Assembly: GCA_045597945.1 (NCBI GenBank)
Contig: JAZLLD010000035.1
Location: forward strand, 5,139-69,138
DNA: 64,000 nt
Direction: 5' to 3'
Source of the DNA: Colimorpha sp045597945
GTDB taxonomy: Bacteria; Bacteroidota; Bacteroidia; Bacteroidales; P3
Numbering within the stretch: position 1 is the stretch's first letter; every line of letters starts with the position of its first letter. The position numbers were made by a program, and so were the translations under genes. Positions 36,274-44,970 of this stretch are shown piece after piece. Below the pieces are notes generated by a model. That model searched no databases. It was not told where the DNA came from and worked only from the letters and a program-made list of their open reading frames with translations.

Positions 36274-37472
36274 TGATTACGATTAATTATTTTCTGATAA
36301 AAATCAATCACTTTGCCAGTAAGTCGCTCATTGCCATATTCTTCGGCAATGAGTGCATAGGCATTTTGCCCCAGTTCCCGACAAAACTCAGGATCAGCTA
36401 TGCAACGCTGTATCTGTTCCACAAACCGGTCTGGGGTGTCGGCAATCAACAAGTTGCGGCCATCGGTATAGTTGATGCCTTCTGCGCCCACGGTGGTGGT
36501 AATCACAGCTTTACCTGCCGACATGGCCTCGATTATCTTCACCCTGATACCGCTGCCACTCAGCAATGGCACTACATTTATCTGTTTCGAAGCGATAAAA
36601 TACATGGCATCAGGCACTTCGCCCACAACTCTCACGCCCGGCATATCCAACTTCATCATCCCTTCCGGCATCTTGCGTCCAGCAAGATAAAGGGTCAGCT
36701 GGGGCATGCTTTCGTGAACTTTAGGCCACACTTTCTCCAGAAACCAACCGACACCTTCTTGGTTGGGCATCCAGTCCATGGAACCTATGTGGAACAGCGA
36801 GTTAGGTTCTTCTTCCACCTGAGCCACACTCTCAGGCATAATTCCAAAAGGAATAGGCACGATAGGCTTACGGCAACCCATCTCTTTCAGCATGGTGGCA
36901 TCGTTGCTGGTGATGCTCATCACGCCATCGAAATCGTTCAGATGCTCGCACTCGTAAGCCCTCAGGGTCAGTGCCAAATGCTTGATATATTTGCGTTTGA
37001 ACAAATTCCTCTCGCTCTTGGCAATGCGCTGCCATATCATGTGCTCCACATTGTGAGCCCTCAGGATGACGACAGCCTTGCTATGCTTGCGGATAACCGG
37101 CACGTATGGGGTGAGGAAGATGCTCTCCAGATGGACAACGTCGAATTCTTCCTCATCAAGAATCTGCCGGAGTTTGGCAGCGAACTCATTGCTGACGAAC
37201 CGTTTAACATGATAAGATTCGCCACAGAGCCACGACACGCCAGCATCAAGAACATGTATGCCAAGGTCCACATGCACAGCCTCAAAGCGGGTTGCCCGGA
37301 TGTATTCCTCGGTCATGCGGTCCCTCAGCACAGGGTGCTTGTCGCTGCACATCGAAAGCACTCGCACCTCGCAGCCAGCGGCCAACAGCCCCTGAGTGAT
37401 ACTATTCATCGCCAAAGTGCCCCCGTCAACCGAGGGATATGGAGGCTTGTTACATAGTTGAAGAACCTTCAT
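36270..37472 (-). CDS. Family 4-type glycosyltransferase
   Basis: A 400-residue GT-B glycosyltransferase. The N-terminal half starts MKVLQLCNKPPYPSVDGGTL, the usual acceptor domain. The C-terminal Rossmann domain has SLFHIGSMDWMPNQEGVGWFL and the retaining-type donor signature KIIEAMSAGKAVITTTVGAEGI (about 315-335). It probably adds a sugar to a lipid-linked or surface glycan in the cytoplasm. No other glycan gene is adjacent, so the pathway is unknown. It overlaps the next gene by 4 bp and follows a long hairpin. Confidence 0.88.
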   Translation of the reverse strand: MKVLQLCNKPPYPSVDGGTLAMNSITQGLLAAGCEVRVLSMCSDKHPVLRDRMTEEYIRATRFEAVHVDLGIHVLDAGVSWLCGESYHVKRFVSNEFAAKLRQILDEEEFDVVHLESIFLTPYVPVIRKHSKAVVILRAHNVEHMIWQRIAKSERNLFKRKYIKHLALTLRAYECEHLNDFDGVMSITSNDATMLKEMGCRKPIVPIPFGIMPESVAQVEEEPNSLFHIGSMDWMPNQEGVGWFLEKVWPKVHESMPQLTLYLAGRKMPEGMMKLDMPGVRVVGEVPDAMYFIASKQINVVPLLSGSGIRVKIIEAMSAGKAVITTTVGAEGINYTDGRNLLIADTPDRFVEQIQRCIADPEFCRELGQNAYALIAEEYGNERLTGKVIDFYQKIINRNQ

Positions 37473-37483
37473 TTGATTTCAGA

Positions 37484-37562
37484 TTTTAGAATGCGGAATG
37501 CAGAGTTCCTGTTGCGAATAAAAGATGCCAGCCACTCTGCATTCCACAATCACATTCTAAAA
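37484..37562 (-). terminator. Long imperfect hairpin after the YitT gene
   Basis: TTTTAGAATG (37484-37493) pairs with CATTCTAAAA (37553-37562), and inside it GGAATGCAGAG (37495-37505) pairs with CTCTGCATTCC (37535-37545). The right arm touches the YitT stop codon. It may terminate the YitT transcript (which runs right to left) before the glycosyltransferase gene. Confidence 0.55.
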
Positions 37563-38504
37563 TTATTCAGTAGGCAGAGCCTTGAAACCCTTGCCCATAA
37601 TTTCGGAACTGTCAATAACATTCACGAAAGCTGCGGGGTCAAGCAGACGCAGGTTGGAGCGCAGTTTCACAAAATCGGCGCGCTCCATGGTGACATATAT
37701 CATCTTGCGTTCCACACCGTTATACAGGCCTTCTACAGTGATGCAAGTACCACCGCGATGCAAGTCGTTCAGCACATAATTGCGCACCTCTTCCATGTGG
37801 TCGGTAACGATGAAGGCGGTCTTGTAGCTCTTCATACCGTCCACCACCAGGTCGATAACCTTACCCTCGATGACAATAATAAGGATGGAGTAGATAGGCA
37901 GACGGATATCGCCGAAAGCAATCAGGGTGCTCAGGGTGATGCAGCCGTCAACGATGGTAACAAGGGTGCCAAGGGAAATCTTGGTGTACTTGTGCAGAAT
38001 CATCGAAATGATATCGCTACCGCCAGAGGTGGCGCCGCTGCGGAAGATCATACCGATAGCCACACCGTAGATAAGGCCGGCCACCATGGTGTTGAGGAAA
38101 TAGTCGGGGGTGAAGAAACCGCCGCCATTCACAATCTCAAGCATGCTGTCAGTCAGCTTTGTAGACTCAATTGCACCATCATGAATCACGGGAGCATATC
38201 CCCAAGTGGCCTCCAGAATGAAGGTGAAACCGAAGATAAGGAGGGTGGAAATAATGGTCTTCACACCAAATTTCGGCCCCAGAATCCATGTGCCAATAAG
38301 CAGCAGGGGAATGTCCATGCAGATAGCATAGAGCGAAATCTTCCATGGCCACAGAGTGTTAAACACGTTCGACAGACCATAGGTGCCGCCGGGAGCCATC
38401 ATATAAGGGTTGACAAACATCACGTCGCCAACAGCAAACAGTGCGCTGCCCACGATGAGCAGCAGATAGGCAATAATTTCTTGCTTTAATTTAGAATTGT
38501 TCAT
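37563..38504 (-). CDS. YitT family membrane protein (DUF2179)
   Basis: A 313-residue YitT/YebE-like protein. It has an N-terminal membrane domain with five or six helices (IIAYLLLIVGSALFAVGDVMF, ISLYAICMDIPLLLIGTWI, TIISTLLIFGFTFILE, VAGLIYGVAIGMIFR, IGSGATSGGSDIISMIL-like) and a C-terminal cytoplasmic DUF2179 domain (YKTAFIVTDHMEEVRNYVL, LYNGVERKMIYVTMERADF). The SGGSDIIS motif is typical. Such proteins are widespread and not biochemically defined. An own promoter (38582) and a hairpin bound it, so it is a single-gene unit. Confidence 0.88.
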   Translation of the reverse strand: MNNSKLKQEIIAYLLLIVGSALFAVGDVMFVNPYMMAPGGTYGLSNVFNTLWPWKISLYAICMDIPLLLIGTWILGPKFGVKTIISTLLIFGFTFILEATWGYAPVIHDGAIESTKLTDSMLEIVNGGGFFTPDYFLNTMVAGLIYGVAIGMIFRSGATSGGSDIISMILHKYTKISLGTLVTIVDGCITLSTLIAFGDIRLPIYSILIIVIEGKVIDLVVDGMKSYKTAFIVTDHMEEVRNYVLNDLHRGGTCITVEGLYNGVERKMIYVTMERADFVKLRSNLRLLDPAAFVNVIDSSEIMGKGFKALPTE

Positions 38505-38581
38505 ATTAGTTTATATTATTATTTTTATACTAAGTTGTCATTGTGCACATTGCGCAATTTGCCAATGTACAATTCAATTTG

Positions 38582-38589
38582 CAAAGGTA
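38582..38589 (-). promoter_or_regulatory. -7 box of the YitT promoter
   Basis: TACCTTTG followed by CA on the minus strand, about 77 bp upstream of the ATG. Confidence 0.5.
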
Positions 38590-38716
38590 CGAAATTATTT
38601 TGAAATACAACATCTGCTTCCTCAGATTAGACCATCCAAAACGCGTCAATATGTTAAATAATCATAAAAATACAAACTTTTTGCAACAAAAATGCAAAAA
38701 ATCAGTCTTTATATAC

Positions 38717-39250
38717 ATGAAGTTTGAACCAGAAAAAATACTCAGTGCCTGCCAGCGCAACGAAAGCGATGCCCAAAAGTGCTTATATGAGCACTTTGCG
38801 CCATCGCTCATGGGCATCTGCATGCGTTATATGAGCACTAAAGAGGAGGCCGAGGATATTTTTCAGGAAGGCTTCATTAAGATTTTCGAGAGCATCAACC
38901 AGCTGCAATCTGCCGACATGCTATGGCCTTGGATGAGCCGAATAATGGTCAACCATTCAATCGACTACCTCAGGGAAAAGAGCCGGCTCCAATTCGTTGA
39001 TATCGAAAATGTTTCAGACACGTATATCACCGACAACAGCGCTTTCGATACCGACAACTACCAGCTTAACCGAGTGCTGGCCGTATTGCAAAAACTGCCC
39101 GACATCAACCGCCTCGTGTTCAATATGCGCGAAATCGAAGGAATTGATTTTGAGACAATAGCCCAGGATCTAAACATCACCGAACCATACGCACGATGCA
39201 TCATCTCTAGAACCCGCAAAATATTGAGAGAGAAACTCTCTAAATCCTAA
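38717..39250 (+). CDS. ECF-type RNA polymerase sigma factor
   Basis: A 177-residue sigma-70 family factor of the extracytoplasmic function type. Region 2 is seen as LYEHFAPSLMGICMRYM followed by EEAEDIFQEGFIKIFESI. Region 4 near the C-terminus (about 118-175) reads LPDINRLVFNMREIEGIDFETIAQDLNITEPYARCIISRTRKIL, a helix-turn-helix. The start chosen is ATG 38717 (MKFEPEKILSACQRN); the frame is open earlier but not sigma-like. It is followed 30 bp later by a membrane protein that probably senses or inhibits it. Confidence 0.92.
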   Translation: MKFEPEKILSACQRNESDAQKCLYEHFAPSLMGICMRYMSTKEEAEDIFQEGFIKIFESINQLQSADMLWPWMSRIMVNHSIDYLREKSRLQFVDIENVSDTYITDNSAFDTDNYQLNRVLAVLQKLPDINRLVFNMREIEGIDFETIAQDLNITEPYARCIISRTRKILREKLSKS

Positions 39251-39280
39251 TAAAGAAACTGAAGTAAAAGATATATTGTC

Positions 39281-40132
39281 ATGAACGAGAACCTGAAGAA
39301 CTACCAAGTCGACCCCGACCCCAAGCTGTGGAAAAACATTTCCAAAGCCACCCGCAAACCACTTATCCGCAGCCAGATAGTCAGCGGAATCATCGGTGCC
39401 GCCCTTGTCGCAACAGCCATCACTGCCGTTGTGCTTTGGCCAACCACCCCCAACACCGAGAATTCCACACAGCCAACCGCCACTATGGCCATGGCCCAGC
39501 CACAGGAAACCAACGTAGAACAAATCGAGGCTTCCGCCACAGCAATTGAGAAACAAGAAATTACCCCAAGCGCAACCAAGGCCGAAGCAGCCAAAGAGAT
39601 TCCCTTAGTTCAGATGGCGGAACAACACAGGGCCAAGGAAAGCGAAACCGCACCCGCTGTTGTGGCAACACCCGAGCCCATTAAGGCCGAGCCCAAAGTA
39701 AGCCATGAGGCAGCCCAGGCAACCGCAAAGCCAGAAGTACGCACCGTCAGCCAGCCCAAACCAGAAGTTGCTGCCGAAACCGCACCGGCAACCAAGCCAG
39801 CCACCCAACCCCAGGCCAAAGCCGCCATGCCTAGCAATGCCGACACCATCCTCTGGGTGCCCAACATCTTTGCACCGGCTTCCGACAACTCTGAGATGCA
39901 GACTTTCCGTGCCCGACTGAACAAACCCGACAACAGCATCTCCAACTTCAGAATGACCATCTTCAACCGTGGCGGCCACCAAGTGTTCAGCAGCATGGAC
40001 CTCAACAACAGTTGGGACGGCACCTACAAAGGCTCCCAGCTGCCCCAGGGAGCCTATGTCTATGTGATTTACTTCACCGACAAAGACGGCTTCCGCCACC
40101 AGCGCAAAGGCTCGGTAGTTCTCGTCCGCTAG
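39281..40132 (+). CDS. Membrane protein with CHU_C (gliding-motility C-terminal) domain; probable sigma partner
   Basis: 283 residues. A short N-terminal cytoplasmic part (MNENLKNYQVDPDPKLWKNI) resembles the start of anti-sigma-like proteins, then one transmembrane segment (about 33-53, IVSGIIGAALVATAITAVVLW). A Pro/Ala/Thr/Glu-rich stretch (about 55-185) follows. The C-terminus (about 190-283) has the CHU_C fold signature: ILWVPNIFAPASDN, FRMTIFNRGGHQVFSS, NSWDGTYKGSQLPQGAYVYVI. CHU_C/type B sorting domains normally end secreted T9SS cargo, so its place here in a membrane-tethered, sigma-linked protein is unusual. The N-in, periplasmic C-terminal topology fits a sensor. Confidence 0.78.
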   Translation: MNENLKNYQVDPDPKLWKNISKATRKPLIRSQIVSGIIGAALVATAITAVVLWPTTPNTENSTQPTATMAMAQPQETNVEQIEASATAIEKQEITPSATKAEAAKEIPLVQMAEQHRAKESETAPAVVATPEPIKAEPKVSHEAAQATAKPEVRTVSQPKPEVAAETAPATKPATQPQAKAAMPSNADTILWVPNIFAPASDNSEMQTFRARLNKPDNSISNFRMTIFNRGGHQVFSSMDLNNSWDGTYKGSQLPQGAYVYVIYFTDKDGFRHQRKGSVVLVR

Positions 40133-40624
40133 CCATCCGCAAGCACTTGACAAACAAGCATATCACCCTCATTCCCCAAGACGGCCACCACTGCACGCAC
40201 TAAGGCCGACCAAGCAAAGAGATATCAGAAAACACAAAAGCATCGATACCAAAGAATAGCTTGAAAATCAATATTATCCAGAGCACTCCTTCCAATTCAG
40301 AACTCCACACTGCACGAAGCGAGTGCTCTTTTATTATTTTCCGCCCCCAAAAAACCGCGCAACACAGCCTTTCCCCCGCCCTTCTCCCGTTCCTTATCCT
40401 ATATTTATACCTTATTTATACTATATTTATCCTATATATAATAGAATAACTAAGGTATAACTATAGTATAACTAAGGTAAAACTAGCGGGGTCTCTTGGA
40501 CTCTAGATGTGTTCTGAGGGCATTTTTTGAGCCGAATGGCAAGGGCCTCACAACATTTTTCGCATGACGAAACAAGATTTGCCACTTTTTTGCGTTATAA
40601 TGAAGAATCAGTCCCACAAAACCC
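40133..40624. other. 492-bp intergenic gap with AT-rich symmetric tract
   Basis: No gene is evident. Between about 40393 and 40484 a pyrimidine/AT tract of TATATTTATACC-like words is followed by ATAACTAAGGTATAACTATAGTATAACTAAGGTA, so TATACC and GGTATA repeat in opposite orientations and can form competing hairpins. The stretch may be a terminator for the CHU_C gene or a regulatory leader for the UvrA-like gene. Confidence 0.45.
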
Positions 40625-42907
40625 ATGAGCAACATTGTCATCACAGGTGCTACCGAGAACAACCTCAAGCATGTATCGCTGGAAATCCCGAAAGGCAAAA
40701 TCACTGTTTTCACCGGAGTTTCGGGCTCGGGCAAGTCGTCGCTTTGCCTAGACACCATCGCCGCCGAGAGCCGCCGAGAACTGAACGAGACTTTCCCCAG
40801 CTTTGTGCAGCAGTATCTGCCCAAATATGGCCGTCCCAAGGTGGAAAAGATTGAGAATATGCCAGTTTCGATTGTCATCGACCAGAAGAAACCAGCCAAC
40901 AACAACCGCTCTACCGTGGCCACCTACACCGATATCTATGCCCTGCTGCGACTGTTGTTTTCGCGCGTGGGAAGCCCTTTCGTGGGCTATTCCGACACAT
41001 TCTCTTTCAACCACCCTGCCGGCAGTTGCCCCAGGTGCGACGGCCTAGGCGAGGTGACCGACCTCGACATCCACAAGCTGGTGGATTTCGACAAGTGCCT
41101 AAACGATGAGGATGTAATTCATTTTCCGACATTTACCACAGGTGCCTGGCGGTGGAAACGCTATGCCTACAGCGGCCTTTTCGACCTGAACAAGAAGATT
41201 AAAGACTACAGCGAGGAGGAGATGCAGATGCTACTCTATTCGCCACAAATCAAGCTGAAGAATCCGCCCAGCAATTGGCCCAAATCGGCTAAGTTTGAGG
41301 GGCTTTACCCCCGCATGTACCGCAGCATCATCACCACCAAGGAGGGCAAGCGCCAGCAGAAGGTGCTGGACACGATGATTTGCACTACTACCTGCCCCGA
41401 ATGCCACGGCACTCGACTCAATGAGCGCGTGCGCAGTTGCAAGATTGATGGGAAGAACCTAGCCGATGTGCTGGATATGCCTATTTCTGAGGCACTTGAG
41501 TTCATCCTCGGCATTTCCCACCCTTTGGCCGCAGACTTGAAAGAGGAACTAGGCAAACGCCTCCAGGCTTTGTGCGACATTGGGTTAGGATATCTGTCGC
41601 TGAGCCGTGGCACCGGCACCCTCAGCGGTGGCGAGGCCCAGCGCATCAAGATTGCCAAGTATATCAATTCCGCACTGACCGACATGGTCTATGTGCTTGA
41701 CGAGCCGAGTGTTGGCCTCCATCCTCGAGACATCAACCGCCTGAAAGAGTCGCTACGCCATCTGCGCGACCACGGAAACACGGTGCTCATTGTGGAACAT
41801 CACCGTGAGATTATAGCCATGGCAGACCATATCGTTGACATGGGACCCGGGGCTGGAGAACACGGCGGAACCATTGTGTACCAAGGCACTTACGAAGGTC
41901 TCCTCCGCTGCGACACGACCACCGGGCGCATGCTCCGCCACTCTTCCGCACTGAAAGAGAACCCCCGTGTGCCGCAAGGATGGTTGCCCATAGAACATGC
42001 CAACTTACACAACTTAAAGGACTTGACGCTGAAGATTCCGCAAGGTGTGATGACGGTTGTGGCCGGTGTGGCCGGCTCTGGCAAGAGTTCGCTGATGGAA
42101 CACTTCATCCAGCACTGCCCTCGCGAGACCATTTTCATCGGCCAGAAAGACATCGGCATCAATCTGCGCAGCACTCCGGCAACATATTTGAATATCGCCG
42201 ACACCATCCGCAAGCTTTTTGCAAAAGAGGGCGTCTGCGAGAATCCGCAATACAAAACCATCCGCCCCAGTATGCAGCTGTTTTCGTTCAACAGCCATGG
42301 TGCCTGCCCCGCATGCAAGGGCAAGGGCATAATTGTCAGCGACATGGCGTTCATGGAAAGCATCGAGACACAATGCGAGGAATGCCACGGCAGCCGCTAC
42401 AACGCTCAGGCACTCAGCTACCGCTATCGCGGCCGCACCATTGCCGAGGTGATGGAACTGACGGTAGAGCAAGCCATCCAATTCTTTGACGGACAGCCTT
42501 TTCTAGCGCAGCTCAAGATGCTGGAGAAAGTGGGGCTGGGCTATCTGCACCTCAACCAGAGCATGAGCACCCTGAGTGGCGGCGAGTTGCAGCGCATCAA
42601 GCTGGCCGACCGCCTCAAAGACAGCCAGATAAAGCTCTCCTCAGGCCATATATACATTATAGATGAGCCCACCGATGGCCTCCACCTCAACGATGTGCAG
42701 CGGCTCCTGGTGCTATTCAACGAGATGGTGGATGCCGGCAACACACTCATACTCATAGAACACAACACCGATGTGATGAAGCAGGCCGACTATCTCGTAG
42801 AGCTCGGCCCTGGCGGAGGCAGTGCCGGCGGCAGCCTCCTTTTCTGCGGCCAGCCCCGCAACATCTTAACCGAAAAGAAATCAGTAACTTCAGAATATTT
42901 ACAATAG
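40625..42907 (+). CDS. UvrA-like ABC ATPase (UvrA2 type, short)
   Basis: A 760-residue excinuclease-A-like protein with two ABC ATPase units. The first P-loop is GVSGSGKSS (31-39) and the second is GVAGSGKSSL near residue 479. Signature motifs TLSGGEAQRIKIAKY and TLSGGELQRIKLADR, and Walker B VYVLDEPSVGLHPRD and IYIIDEPTDGLHLND, are intact. Zinc-binding CPECHG and CPACKGKG / CEECHGSRYN clusters are present. Canonical UvrA is about 940 residues. The shortfall is in the insert between P-loop and first signature, which in UvrA contains the UvrB-binding domain. It is therefore probably not the excinuclease component but a UvrA2-like factor linked to DNA damage or drug tolerance. Confidence 0.88.
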   Translation: MSNIVITGATENNLKHVSLEIPKGKITVFTGVSGSGKSSLCLDTIAAESRRELNETFPSFVQQYLPKYGRPKVEKIENMPVSIVIDQKKPANNNRSTVATYTDIYALLRLLFSRVGSPFVGYSDTFSFNHPAGSCPRCDGLGEVTDLDIHKLVDFDKCLNDEDVIHFPTFTTGAWRWKRYAYSGLFDLNKKIKDYSEEEMQMLLYSPQIKLKNPPSNWPKSAKFEGLYPRMYRSIITTKEGKRQQKVLDTMICTTTCPECHGTRLNERVRSCKIDGKNLADVLDMPISEALEFILGISHPLAADLKEELGKRLQALCDIGLGYLSLSRGTGTLSGGEAQRIKIAKYINSALTDMVYVLDEPSVGLHPRDINRLKESLRHLRDHGNTVLIVEHHREIIAMADHIVDMGPGAGEHGGTIVYQGTYEGLLRCDTTTGRMLRHSSALKENPRVPQGWLPIEHANLHNLKDLTLKIPQGVMTVVAGVAGSGKSSLMEHFIQHCPRETIFIGQKDIGINLRSTPATYLNIADTIRKLFAKEGVCENPQYKTIRPSMQLFSFNSHGACPACKGKGIIVSDMAFMESIETQCEECHGSRYNAQALSYRYRGRTIAEVMELTVEQAIQFFDGQPFLAQLKMLEKVGLGYLHLNQSMSTLSGGELQRIKLADRLKDSQIKLSSGHIYIIDEPTDGLHLNDVQRLLVLFNEMVDAGNTLILIEHNTDVMKQADYLVELGPGGGSAGGSLLFCGQPRNILTEKKSVTSEYLQ

Positions 42908-42910
42908 ATT

Positions 42911-44389
42911 ATGCGAAGATATATCGCAATAAGCGAATTTCAGCAATTGCATCCCGCACAGCTGAAATGCAAAACCGACAAATTCTACACCCAATTGGCC
43001 AACACCATCTGCACATTCTTCGAGGATGCCCGCATCGGCTTCTACCGCGACGAAATCAAGCAGATTGGCACCGCTATCGCCTTGTGGTTGGAAGACCTAG
43101 CCTCCGAAACCCATCAATGGGATGTGTTTGAAAAGCTCTACAAACAGCAGTACCAGCGCGAGTTGCCATTCTACAACAATGTAGTTGACGCCAACAGTCC
43201 GATCCACCAACTGCAGTTCGTCATCTGGCACTCAATACAAGCCACCACCGACGAACGTATCTTCAACCCCGAGAACCCCGGCATCTCTCAAATGACAGTT
43301 GACCTCATCCACTATTTCATGCAGCAAGGCTACTACGATGAGGGCACTCTGCCAGCCAACCAAGAGTTGTTTGACTATCTGTTCTGCGAAGAGACTCAGA
43401 CCGACTTCTTTGAGGTAAGGAAAGTGCTCATGTGGTTGGCTTTCGACAGCTATTTTGGCCACTGGGCTCCCACTTTTCTCGACATTCATTCCCCCGAAGT
43501 CTATAGATATTGTTCACAACAGAAAGGTTTGACACCACATGCCGCCCTCTATGGACTTCGCTCCGAAAGTTGTCTGGCCAACCGATGCTGGCCGCTCTCC
43601 ATCTATGCGAAAGACATCTATGCCGAAATGATACGCCTTGAGATGGACGATGCCAACGACCCTTATGCCCAAGCCATTGCCGACATCGAGTCAAAGCGAT
43701 ACGCCCTCCACCGCATTGTGAGTGCCAATGACGCAGAATTCACGCTGGAGGACTACACCGGCGACATATTCACCATCAAGCGCGAATCCTACAACAGCAC
43801 CTCCCATACCGACGGCAAACACTATATTCTCGGCGCTTTCGCCAAATTCAACAGCCAATGGGAGGCCAACGGCATGGGATCCTGGCTTGAAAGCATCACC
43901 CTTGAGAAATGGACGAAATACTGTAAGGAGCAATTCACTAACGATGACAAGGATTCCAACGAAATTTTGCTTGAACGATTAGGAGGCAAACAATTGCATT
44001 TTGTCAAGGACACTGCAGAACTGATGCAATGGCAACAGAAATACATTGGGGGTACCTCTATCAACGACGAAAAACAATTTCTGGAACAACTCGGCGATAG
44101 TCCCATTGTCATTTTCGTCCCAGCGCATGGCGGCATCTCCATCTACAACATCGCTAAGTGTATCTGCGCCCCCGACAACCCGTACTACGACCAAGAATAT
44201 GCCCAGGAAGATTCACTTTCCCTCGTGGTCAACTCCGAATACTGCTCTCCCGAAATGCTCCAGCATCTTCTCGAACACAACATGTTGCCTGATGCTGGCT
44301 TGACATCACTCCGTGGCGAGGAATACGGTCGGCAACTAGCACAAGACAACCTCTACTTCCTCGCCCGCTGCATGCGCCGAGACCTGTAA
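42911..44389 (+). CDS. Uncharacterised protein, DUF3843-like
   Basis: A 492-residue soluble protein with no signal peptide or membrane segment, starting 3 bp after the UvrA-like gene, so it is co-translated with it. The N-terminal half (MRRYIAISEFQQLHPAQLKC...FYTQLANTICTFFEDARIG, LASETHQWDVFEKLYK) resembles the DUF3843 family of Bacteroidota, which has no known function; I am only fairly sure of this assignment. The C-terminal half (IVIFVPAHGGISIYNIAKC, NMLPDAGLTSLRGEEYG) looks globular and uncharacterised. Linkage to a DNA-binding ATPase is the only functional hint. Confidence 0.55.
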   Translation: MRRYIAISEFQQLHPAQLKCKTDKFYTQLANTICTFFEDARIGFYRDEIKQIGTAIALWLEDLASETHQWDVFEKLYKQQYQRELPFYNNVVDANSPIHQLQFVIWHSIQATTDERIFNPENPGISQMTVDLIHYFMQQGYYDEGTLPANQELFDYLFCEETQTDFFEVRKVLMWLAFDSYFGHWAPTFLDIHSPEVYRYCSQQKGLTPHAALYGLRSESCLANRCWPLSIYAKDIYAEMIRLEMDDANDPYAQAIADIESKRYALHRIVSANDAEFTLEDYTGDIFTIKRESYNSTSHTDGKHYILGAFAKFNSQWEANGMGSWLESITLEKWTKYCKEQFTNDDKDSNEILLERLGGKQLHFVKDTAELMQWQQKYIGGTSINDEKQFLEQLGDSPIVIFVPAHGGISIYNIAKCICAPDNPYYDQEYAQEDSLSLVVNSEYCSPEMLQHLLEHNMLPDAGLTSLRGEEYGRQLAQDNLYFLARCMRRDL

Positions 44390-44396
44390 CCCCCAT

Positions 44397-44433
44397 TGCA
44401 GTGGCTGCACCTACCCTAGGCACAGCCACTGCA
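44397..44433 (+). terminator. Terminator after the UvrA-like/DUF3843-like pair
   Basis: TGCAGTGGCTG (44397-44407) pairs with CAGCCACTGCA (44423-44433), followed by TTTT, 8 bp past the stop codon. Confidence 0.75.
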
Positions 44434-44582
44434 TTTTCCCCAAGAAAGCAATTCCGCAACCAACACATCCGCACGACTATACAGTACCAGACACCAGTGC
44501 GCAAGAGATACCGCGCACTGCAAATATAGGAATAAAATTCGTCCCCCATTTTTGCATAAATCGAGACTTCAGAAATCAATTG

Positions 44583-44765
44583 AGGTGGCCTCTAAAAATT
44601 GTTTTTTCTGACCGAGCTTGCTCGGCCAGAAGGACTGAAAGAAATTGCCAGAGATTAATCAGAAATTGCTGAATATTAAAAATTACTGGAACATTTCTGA
44701 TAATTTCTTTCAGTCCATAAGTTTCGCTTGCGAAACTTAGATTATCTGATTTTTAGAGGTCACCT
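44583..44765. repeat. Nested palindromic element (about 183 bp)
   Basis: The ends are inverted: AGGTGGCCTCTAAAAAT (44583-44599) and ATTTTTAGAGGTCACCT (44749-44765), 16 of 17 matching. Inside lies GGACTGAAAGAAATT (44632-44646) with its exact inverse AATTTCTTTCAGTCC (44702-44716), plus small hairpins CCGAGC-TT-GCTCGG (44612-44625) and AGTTTCGC-TT-GCGAAACT (44720-44737). It can fold as one long rod and looks like a miniature mobile element or a structured RNA; no target duplication could be defined. Confidence 0.65.
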
Positions 44766-44836
44766 TGATTAAGAATTGACATTCGCCCAATGCCCTCAAT
44801 TGACACCCACCAATAGGCCTCATTTCGCAAAAAAAG

Positions 44837-44891
44837 TGTGGAATAATTCAAAATATTCCACAATAAAAGTGTGGAATATTTTGAATATTCC
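44837..44891. promoter_or_regulatory. Two related palindromes upstream of the DUF4143 ATPase
   Basis: TGTGGAATA...TATTCCACA (44837-44862) and GGAATATT-TTG-AATATTCC (44873-44891) share the GTGTGGAAT word and are followed by the promoter at 44935. Their placement fits operator sites or a cruciform. Confidence 0.45.
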
Positions 44892-44934
44892 CCAATAAAA
44901 ATGCATTTTTTTTAATTCATTAAACAAAAAAGTG

Positions 44935-44942
44935 TATTTTTG
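44935..44942 (+). promoter_or_regulatory. -7 box of the DUF4143 ATPase promoter
   Basis: TATTTTTG followed by CA, 29 bp upstream of the ATG at 44971. Confidence 0.55.
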
Positions 44943-44970
44943 CACATTAAACAAAAACGGTCAAAATGCC

